Assembly: GCA_003024175.1 (NCBI GenBank)
Contig: MDYQ01000049.1
Coordinates: forward strand, 1-64,000
Reading direction: 5' to 3'
Length of the DNA: 64,000 nt
DNA from: Planoprotostelium fungivorum
Lineage: Eukaryota > Evosea > Variosea > Cavosteliida > Cavosteliaceae
Position 1 is the stretch's first letter. Each line of letters starts with the position of its first letter. The position numbers were made by a program, and so were the translations under genes. Positions 56,755 to 64,000 of the stretch are shown piece by piece. The notes beneath the pieces were generated by a model. That model was not told the origin of the DNA, searched no databases, and saw only the letters and a list, made by a program, of their open reading frames with translations.

Positions 56755-59700
56755 ATGCCATCTCCCCTCCTGCGGCGTGTGAATTATGTGACACGAGAAT
56801 CACACAATAATGAGATGGAAGATGTTCTTACCAGGTGAGAACTTGATCACTTCAGATCATGTATTCAAGGGTTGAAGCTATGGATTGAGAGGATCTGAGA
56901 AGCTGAAGAACAAGGAGGGACACAAGGATACGAGCTTGAGGAATCTTGAAGACGAAGAGATCAAACAATTGAGGAATGAGAGAACGTCTTTGAAGGTAAG
57001 ATGTGTTCTTAATCTTTGTCAATCAGTGACATCGATTGATTCTTCTTTGCCACATGATACAGTCGATTGAACGACGAAATATTTCGTGCACGAGATCTTT
57101 CCGTGCAATTCAGCATCATCATTGGCACATCGCCTCCCATCAACTGACATTCCACAGCAACAGATCGAACGTCTCCAACAGAGACTTCTCTTTACAGAAG
57201 AAGAGAGGTTCCGTTCCATCGACTCATCAACTTCATCGCCTCACTCCATCGAGACCCTCCTCCACGATCTGTCCCAGACTTCTCTCATCAACGAAGCGAA
57301 GGCCAAGCGTGGATTATTCATTCTACAACGAGCCAACGAATATGTCTCACACCACAAGAGCCAGGAGACACACAGCCGACATGATGATGTCATGGAAGAG
57401 AACGATCGATTGACGATGGAAGTTTGGGAGTTGAGAGAGAAGTTGGCTCGATCCACCAAAGTGTTGGAAGAGTCCGTCGCCGAGCGACAGCAATTGAAAA
57501 CCTCATTGTCCGAGATGAGGAACCACATGACGCAGAGAGAGAGAGAAGAGAAGGTGAAGGAAGAAGGGAGGAGAGAGGCGAGAGAGATAGAAGAGAGAAA
57601 TAGGAGAGGAGAAGAAGAGAAGAAACATTTAGACATGCAGCTGTACCAATCGCAGCTGAAAAAGTTAGATCTACAGTTGAGAAGTTATGGAGGGAAGATG
57701 AGGCAGATGATGGAGGTGATCAAGTTCTCGAATTCCGGGAAATTCCGAGGAGTGACGAGAGATAGGTCGTAGAGGGCCTTCAATCTACAATCAGCCAATC
57801 TGAAGATGAGGTGCACAGGCTGACAGCAGAATGCACGAGATTCGAAGGAAAACTCAGGGAGAGAGAAGAAGAAGTAGAGAGGCTGAGAGACACACTGAGA
57901 AGAGAAGGAGAGAAGAGAGAGAAGGTGAGAGTGAGAGAGAGGAGAGAAGTTGAGAGAGAAAAGGAGAGAGAAGAGAGAGAAGGAGAGAGGAGAGAGATGA
58001 AGGAAAGAGAGCAAAGACTTTCATCCGATCTGTCAAAAGTGAGTCAACATTTTCCTCTCACATCTTACACTCTTCATCTTGATTCATCCATCCAATCTTT
58101 CATCTCATTGCACCTCATTTGTATTCACCCGCAGAATCAGCTGGAAGAAGAGAAGAGAGATCTACAGCTCTCCCTATCTCGAATGAAAGAAGAGACGAAC
58201 GACCGAAGCAGAGAATGGTCGAGACATCTAGCAGAGAAGGATGAAACCATCCAATTCCACCTCAGAAGACAAGAAGAAGAGACAATCAGATGGCAGCTCA
58301 AATTAGAACTGATGCAAAGCGAGAAGATGAGTTTGGAAGAGAGGGAGAGAGAATGGAGGGATTTGTTTCATCGTTCGAGGGAGGAGAGAGACGAGATCGA
58401 ACAAGAAATGGAGGAGGAGAAGAAGAAGCATGAAGAAGACTTGTTGATCGTGCGAAAGGTGATGTCCATGTGTCGTTGCGATAAGTCTGACGGTGCAGAA
58501 GAGAGAAGAAGAGAAGGAGGAGAAATGGAGGGAAGAGAAGGAGAGAAGTGAAGAGCGGGAGAGAACATTGAGAGACGAGCTTTATAGGGTGACATTTCAT
58601 CGAAATTTCTCCGTCGACACACTTCAATTCCCTTCAAAATTTCTGAAGAGAATGATCAGTTGAAAGAAGAAGAGAGAAAGAAGGAGAGGGAGAGAGAAGA
58701 AGTGGTGCGACAACTTGAAAGAGAGAAGAATGAGTGGACAGTGTCGCAGCAAGACATCGTCTCTCGGTTCGAATTCCGATTGGAACAATTGGAGAGAGAG
58801 AAGAGAGAGTTAGAAGAGAAGATGATAGAGAGGGTCAGACAGTCAGAGAAAGAGAGAGGAGACAAGGATGAGCTGCGGGACTTCATACAACGATGGGAGG
58901 AAATTTCTCGGAATCTTCTGGAGAGAAGAGAAGAGGTAGAGAGGAGGGAGAGACAAGAGAGAGAAGAAGAAGAGAAAAAGGAGAGACAAGAGAGAGGAGA
59001 GATGAAAAAGATCTACGAAGAGAATCTATCTCACCTGAGACAGGTGAAGTATCTCCATATCATCGTAGCTCACGAGATGGCAGGTTGTAGATGGATTGAG
59101 GAGGGAATTGTGTACCGCAGAAGAGATGATGAGAGAAGAGAGAGATCGATGCAAGGATGCTACATCACAGAGAGAAGAAATGAGTGGAGAATTGGAGGCG
59201 GTCAAGCGCATCTGCAACGAGACAAGAGAAGAATTAGAACGTACGATCAGAGAGAAGGAAGTCATCACGGTGGAGAGGAACGAACTACGCAGAAATTTCG
59301 ACGAAATTTTGGAGAAACTTCACGCATCAGAAGAGAAGAGAATGGACATTTTGAGACTTGAAGACCTGGAGACTGAGGAGAAGAGAAATCTCACGGAAAA
59401 GTACGAGGTACTGCAGGCAGAGTACAATAGTCTCTCCCACCGTCACCAACAGATGGAAGAAGAGGCGGGAAAATCTTCCGAGAAATTTCACGAGGAGAAG
59501 AAGAGGCTAGAAGAGATGGTCAGAGATTCAGAGAAGGAGATGGAAATCATCTGCTGTAGACACAGAAGACAAGAAGAAGAAGCACAAGTTAGAACGAAAC
59601 AGATGAGAGGAGAGATACAATCACTCCTAGACCAGTGCAGAGAAGGAGAGGAAGAAGTAGAGAGACTGAGAAGAGAAGAAGAGAAGAGAGAGAAGGTGAG

Positions 59701-60671
59701 AGAGAGATAGGATAGAAGGTGACAGAGAAAAGGAGAGAGAAGAGAGAGAAGGAGAGAGGAGAGAGATGAAGGAAAGAGAGCAAAGACTTTCATTCGATGT
59801 AGAGAAGGTGATACTGCTGAATGATGTACATCTGGCTCATTGTAGAAAGATGAGAGAGCAGATGGATCGAGAAATCACAGAAATTCGAGAGAAATTTCAA
59901 GCAGAACTACAAGAGAGAGACGAGAGGTACCGAACCGAGGTGAATATTCCGAGAAATCTCTTCTGACTGGTTGTAGATGGACGAAACGAGAGAGGAGAAG
60001 GAAATGCAATTATCCGAGTTAAGAGAGACGTGTGACCTTCTCACTCTAGAACGCAACGACCTATCATTCCAACTCGAATCTGCGAATGCGAACGCGTGAG
60101 TTCCTCCATCCTTCAATGGAGCCACAGCTCCATCACCCCACTCACCATCTTCAGACGTTCCGATCATCACGAGCGGCTGTCTGCCGACTGCGACAGACAC
60201 ATCGAGCTCATACAAAGGCAACACGATATAGACATCATGTCTCTGAAGGCATCACAAGCAGAGACCACACTCGGACACAATCGTGACATGTGCAGACTGC
60301 AAGACGAAAAGTGAGAGAAATTTCCAAAGGACATACTGAATGGAACAGGAGAGAGTGGGAGCAAAAGTGTTTGTCATTAGAAGAGAAGTGGAAGAATGGT
60401 GAAGAACTGTCTGTGGTGGAGACACCATCACCATCGGCATCGGATGAGGAGAAGATTAAGACGTTGGAGGCGAGACTGGTCAAGGAGAGGAAAAGTAAAG
60501 TCCAATTGGAAGGTGAAGACGCACCATGTCCAACATCATCATCATGTGATTGACTCTGGATCAGCCGCGATGAACAAGTTGCAGATGGAGATGATCGAGT
60601 TCAAGGGTAGAATGGTCGGACTCTTATCTCTCATCGAGCAGAGAGAGACGAAAGACAAGAGAAATCTGTAG
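56755..60671 (+). CDS. Long coiled-coil protein (golgin/CCDC-like), unknown
   Basis: Starts MPSPLLRRVNYVTRESHNNE. After short exons (SEKLKNKEGHKDTSLRNLED; QQIERLQQRLLFTEEERFRS) nearly the whole protein is heptad-patterned, Glu/Arg/Lys-rich coiled coil (for example VWELREKLARSTKVLEESVA; WQLKLELMQSEKMSLEERER; FRLEQLEREKRELEEKMIER; EYNSLSHRHQQMEEEAGKSS). C-terminal exons give ELIQRQHDIDIMSLKASQAE and NKLQMEMIEFKGRMVGLLSL, IEQRETKDKRNL. About 15 exons, roughly 1,100 residues. A segment at 57865-58040 recurs at 59650-59810. A tethering, cytoskeletal or centrosomal role is possible but unproven. The stop is followed by ATAAAA, and it converges with member C (37 bp gap). Confidence 0.72.
57865..58035 (+). 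repeat. Internal duplication in coiled-coil gene, copy 1
   Basis: From AGAAGAAGTAGAGAGGCTGA to the block GATGAAGGAAAGAGAGCAAA then GACTTTCATCCGAT. It matches 59650-59806 closely at both ends. Between them, a ~30-nt stretch starting with gtgag and ending ttgag differs from copy 2 (which ends gacag). Confidence 0.8.
59650..59806 (+). repeat. Internal duplication in coiled-coil gene, copy 2
   Basis: Second copy. Its central ~30 nt (gtgagagagagataggatag, aaggtgacag) contain in-frame stops and must be spliced out, while the flanks match copy 1. This supports a true intron of about 30 nt here. Confidence 0.75.
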
Positions 60672-60708
60672 ATAAAAGTGTACGAGTCTATGTCTCTGTC
60701 CTTCTTTA

Positions 60709-61116
60709 TCATTGCAATTGAACGTAATCGATTCTCTGTCTCTTCTTCCACAGGGTGATGATCATACCAATGATGATGATGATGAGGAGCCCTCCCAATA
60801 TCGATCCACCGACGATATACTTTAGACGATTCGAAGTCGAAGCTTCTGTCAAGTCAATGTCCCTCGTGATCGTCCTACCATAGCCTCCCACGCTAGTGTC
60901 CGACGCCACGACACACACCCCTGTTGCGTACATTACGTATCTCCCGCCGATCTCCATACCAGTGTCCACGATGTCGTTGCTCTTGGCATCCGTCGTGTAA
61001 TTCGATAACCAAGTGCCGTTGGTGGAGCGTAATCGCAGCATGACCTTGTGCTCGCCACACGGGCAGACCGCCGTCCACAGTAGACACACAAGGAAGAGGT
61101 GTCTGACCCCTTGCAT
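60709..61116 (-). CDS. Type I membrane protein, family A/B/C member C (short form)
   Basis: A single exon of 135 codons. The signal peptide MQGVRHLFLVCLLWTAV runs straight into CPCGEHKVMLRLRSTNGTWL, the membrane-proximal CPCG module of members A and B. Then come MYATGVCVVASD, VGGYGRTITRDIDL, one TM (YIVGGSILGGLLIIIIIGMI) and a basic tail KKRQRIDYVQLQ. The beta-helix and the GDVVENQYYPWG domain are entirely absent. It is open from end to end, so it is either a functional mini-form or a young deletion derivative. Stop TGATAAAG resembles those of A and B. Opposite strand to A and B; convergent with the coiled-coil gene. Confidence 0.85.
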   Translation of the reverse strand: MQGVRHLFLVCLLWTAVCPCGEHKVMLRLRSTNGTWLSNYTTDAKSNDIVDTGMEIGGRYVMYATGVCVVASDTSVGGYGRTITRDIDLTEASTSNRLKYIVGGSILGGLLIIIIIGMIITLWKKRQRIDYVQLQ

Positions 61117-61496
61117 CTTTCACCCGTCCTCTGTTGTCTGTGCATATCGACTTCTACAAAGACATTTGAAAGGTGTCATGTCAGCAGACATTCCTGTCGA
61201 TCAATTGATTTACCCTATATGTTTGCATCAGGAGAACAGCTGACTGATTTGATGAAAGAAGTATCGTTCCCGTTGTACTCTCAAAAAATCCGATCTTGTT
61301 CTGCTATATCGTGCGATAGACTTCTCGCATCAACTCTTTGCATCTCGTACGGTTGAAACGGAAAATCAAAATCACCATTTCATTCTGCTCCGAGTTTACA
61401 CCCTGGTGGTGAGATATCAGAGGACGATTCCACATTTGAATGCATCCTGATGCGATATGATACATAAATATTTGATTTTCTTGATTTTGATTGTAG
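61117..61496. other. Divergent intergenic region
   Basis: About 380 bp between member C and the next plus-strand gene. Promoters expected; no supported coding frame. Confidence 0.5.
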
Positions 61497-62240
61497 ATGG
61501 GATCACTTTTTCGCCGAATGTCCTTTTCCGAAATCGCGCAGCCACCGAGATGGACACAGAACAATCAGCAACAACGCCAAGAGAAGAGCATGAGGAATTT
61601 CTGCGTCCCAGACGAAACCCTTCGGCCATCTGAAAAGAGGGCTCGAAAAGATGTCGAGAAGAAGATGGAGCTTCAGAGGAATCATATGATGAATGATTCG
61701 GTCGAACGTCTCAGAAGTACCTTGAAGAGCCGTGGCGTCCCCGAAAAGTGTCCATCGATTGGAAAGCAATTCGTCAAGGTGAGACGACGTAATCTTCGCT
61801 TCGATAATGGAGATCACATCACAGTGATGGAGGTTCTGACGAAAGATAGATGATCCTACCCACTCGGTCGAGCGATCCCATCAGTGTAGAGATTATTGAT
61901 CTCGAAGGCGGCTCATTCATCTTCATCGTGTACTTCCACGCTCAAGCTCTTGAAACCATTCTAGTCGGAAAGAGTCCATGTACACTCATGCCGCAACGAA
62001 CAGGTACGATCCACCGTCTTGTACTTTAGAATGTCACTGACGTCGTCCTCAGATTACCCAGATGACTTTGACTTCTATCGATACATTCGTGACCAACGAG
62101 CTTATCTCTTTGAGAAGAAGAATGGAGAGTATGTTGACCACCGATCGATCGCAAATGAAGACATCGAGGTCCTGATGAAGAAGAGTGAGGTCGAGGCTTC
62201 GAAGAACACGAGAAAGACAGAGAGGAAACGACGATCATGA
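61497..62240 (+). CDS. Unknown protein, three exons
   Basis: ATG 61497 opens MGSLFRRMSFSEIAQPPRWT, with a basic, Gln-rich region (ETLRPSEKRARKDVEKKMEL; SVERLRSTLKSRGVPEKCPS) ending QFVK at an intron donor near 61780. An acceptor TAG at about 61850 restores an open frame: MILPTRSSDPISVEIIDLEG, GSFIFIVYFHAQALETILVG, SPCTLMPQRT. A last exon gives YPDDFDFYRYIRDQRAYLFE to KTRKTERK-like basic end and stop 62240. Gly2 could be myristoylated. No family recognised; the C-terminus could be nuclear-localising. Confidence 0.65.
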
Positions 62241-62411
62241 TTTGAAGCTGGTGCATCTGTAATCTTGGTCACCCGTGAACGATCATCTTGAAATAAAAGA
62301 GAAAGATGAACCGTTTCAGATCAAGTTCACACCGCTAATCATCATTCGCATCACCATCTCATTCGAACCTTTCGACATCCGATCGCGTCGATTTATTCAC
62401 CAACTTGAAGA

Positions 62412-63472
62412 TCAGTAGTAGTAAGGGTACTTTCCACCCTTGATGCTGTACTTCTTACCAGTGAAGTAGCCAGAGATATGGAATTTGGGCACCTGAGACA
62501 TAGAGGTGGGGGTGTATTTCATACCAGACATTTTTCCTGCCAAGTGCAAGTTGTGATCGAGGTTCTTGTAGTACATGTTGGTGTCACCGATGACTGCCTT
62601 GTAGGTACCTGCGGAGATTAAAACGAAATAAAATCGACTTCTCTTCACCTCCGGGACCGGTCACAATGACTTCGAGTCCACAGATGTCGTTGACCATGGT
62701 CTGCCATAACTTTGCATTGCTAAAGTAAGTGACCTTCTCTCCATCAGATCATCTCATCTCCGACGTCATCTTCCTCGTGTTCTCACCGATGAAGAGGATC
62801 CGTAAGCCTTGGACCATGTCAGGAGGGGAAGGGAGACGATTCCAGCGGTGACGTCAAAGTGCTCGCCACACCAAGTGGTAGAAGCCTCACCACCGGTGCC
62901 GGGGGCGAATGGAGTGCCGTCCATCGAGAAGTTACGGGGCCAAGCGTTGCGAGGAACGGTGAAGCCACCGCTGCTGCCTCCACCGTTACCAGTGCTGCTA
63001 CCGGTGCTGCTGCCGCCGTTGACGCATTGGGATCTGATGTGATGAGACGGTGTCGAGTGGATGGAAAGGAGGATGGACGATGAGAGGTCGGGTTGACCAT
63101 AGAGTATGATGATGTTGGAGACGATAGAGAAGGTGATGTAGGAGGCGGTGTAGAAGGGTTGTCTTGTAGAAGATGATGGACTCACCCTCCGGGGGTACAC
63201 TTGAGCTTTCCATCACCAGAGTATTGCTTGGAGCAGCAGTTGTTGGAGCAATCGGAAGAAGTGGTACAGAACTCCCAGTCTCCCTTGCTGCCACGCTTCA
63301 TGAGACGTTCGAGCATGGCGAGAACTTCAGGGTTGGCATCGACCGCCTCAGCTCTAACAGATGAGGTCAGACAGGCACATGATGTTCGATAGAGGACTCA
63401 CCCATTCTCTTGAACGGGTGCAGCGACGACAAACGCGACGAGGGCGCAGACGATGAGAGCGGTGAAGCGCAT
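62412..63472 (-). CDS. Secreted Cys-rich protein with knottin-like module and Gly/Ser linker
   Basis: Signal peptide MRFTALIVCALVAFVVAAPV. Exon 2 has MLERLMKRGSKGDWEFCTTS then SDCSNNCCSKQYSGDGKLKC, a compact six-Cys knottin-like module. A linker SSTGSSTGNGGGSSGG leads into FTVPRNAWPRNFSMDGTPFA, TTWCGEHFDVTAGIVSLPLL and, after introns, LWQTMVNDICGLEVIVTGPG, AVIGDTNMYYKNLDHNLHLA and GYFTGKKYSIKGGKYPYYY at the end. The C-terminal domain has paired Cys and Gly/Tyr-rich beta strands, as in wall-binding or expansin-related proteins, but I cannot name it. A modular, linker-joined secreted protein such as a carbohydrate binder is likely. Stop TGA at 62412-62414. Confidence 0.7.
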
Positions 63473-63859
63473 CGCCTTTCAGTTGGAAAATGAATAGAGG
63501 ATGTGCGATCCCGTGTAAACCCAAAGCCCGCGTCGAGGAAGGTGCGACAGAGGATTCGAAGTATTGCCTGTGGTAGTGACACTCTGGAAGAGTTTTCTAT
63601 CGCTGAATTTTGCTGGGGGTGGAGATGTCAGCCAGAGAGAAAATAAATTGCGGGGAGACGTTGTCAGTTTGTCCTGTGACATCGACAATACACCCGATAA
63701 CATTGGTATTGGGCCCCTCTGGTAGATCTTCAAGGCTGTGTCGTTCATCAAAGAATGAAGAAGCTGAATCATAAGAGTTACAAACATCGGAGATTGTTTC
63801 AAAGAGAAATCCTTGTCGTGTTGAGCACATCATCATAATCATCCCATCTCCTCCCTGTG

Positions 63860-63867
63860 TATATAAA
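63860..63867 (+). promoter_or_regulatory. TATA box (TATATAAA)
   Basis: A perfect TATATAAA 76 nt before the ATG at 63943, leaving room for a ~45-nt A-rich leader. Confidence 0.65.
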
Positions 63868-63942
63868 CCGTATCTACTCCAGCTATACTTGATAGAAGAT
63901 CCAAATCCAATACAAAACAGAGAGAGAAAAAAGGACACCAAA

Positions 63943-64000
63943 ATGACAGTTGCCGATCTCGTTGTAAATCATAGCTCCCGCCATTTCGGGAATGTTTTGG
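63943..64000 (+). CDS. 5' end of a gene cut by the window edge
   Basis: ATG after an AAAACAGAGAGAGAAAAAAG-type leader, reading MTVADLVVNHSSRHFGNVL to the window end. The TATA box upstream supports a real start. Too short to name. Confidence 0.5.
   Translation, partial: MTVADLVVNHSSRHFGNVL

Noticed and set aside
57241-57636. Minus-strand Ser-rich frame, 131 codons
   Set aside because: Antisense shadow of the charged coiled coil.
1-64000. tRNA or rRNA genes
   Set aside because: I looked for B-box-like GGTTCGA and conserved rRNA stretches in the intergenic regions and saw none; a covariance-model scan would be decisive.

Overview
The window is nuclear DNA of a gene-dense, intron-rich unicellular eukaryote. 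Most genes are split by short GT-AG introns, usually 35-100 nt with a GTGAG donor, and intergenic gaps are often only tens to hundreds of bases. Gene content is typical of a free-living amoeboid protist: a tyrosine-kinase-like kinase, unspecific peroxygenase, GH16 plus X8 glucanase, ankyrin and KCTD-type BTB proteins, DUF1996, RING1 with a RAWUL domain, and a homeobox gene. I infer an amoebozoan, possibly a protosteloid such as Planoprotostelium. That species guess comes from style and content, not from a database match.

Layout. 1-3.2 kb: the 3' end of a MAST/Rim15-type AGC kinase and a convergent ankyrin-repeat gene. 3.2-6.9 kb: a gene-poor, AT-rich island with a 144-bp direct repeat, hairpins and palindromes. 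6.9-13.7 kb: a Polycomb-type RING1 gene, divergent parvulin PIN4, a possible membrane protein, an intronless FAD monooxygenase, a C2 protein with a GYPPQ-repeat tail, and a minimal homeobox gene. 14.3-16.8 kb: an intron-containing McrC homologue (the nuclease subunit of bacterial McrBC) with its PD-(D/E)XK residues intact. 17-24 kb, minus strand: a tyrosine-kinase-like pseudokinase, an N-myristoylated coiled-coil protein and a large SAM-domain protein. 24-30 kb, minus strand: a GPI-anchored DUF1996 protein, a secreted propeller-like protein and an AAAP-type amino-acid transporter. 30-42.7 kb: a small unknown, TMEM135-like, a charged coiled-coil protein, a small unknown, and a large FUSC/BRE4-like membrane protein. 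42.8-61.1 kb: an accessory region with three members of an apparently undescribed type I membrane-protein family (A, B and a drastically shortened C). Among them lie a KCTD-type BTB protein, a small MRH-like secreted protein, a dienelactone hydrolase, a MITE, a GH16-X8 enzyme, a peroxygenase and a long coiled-coil protein. 61.5-64 kb: an unknown, a secreted Cys-rich protein and the first codons of another gene behind a clear TATA box.

No operons are expected. The genes seem related mainly through the cell surface and secretion (family A/B/C, GH16-X8, peroxygenase, DUF1996, MRH-like and Cys-rich secreted proteins), as suits a phagotroph that handles glucans and builds a wall or sheath. The strongest novelty candidates are the eukaryotic McrC, the A/B/C surface family with its shared tail and signs of gene conversion, and the repeat-bearing AT-rich island. 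Exon boundaries were read by eye from frame continuity and splice signals. Gene ends are mostly solid, but some internal junctions and a few starts are provisional. No tRNA, rRNA or CRISPR array was recognised.
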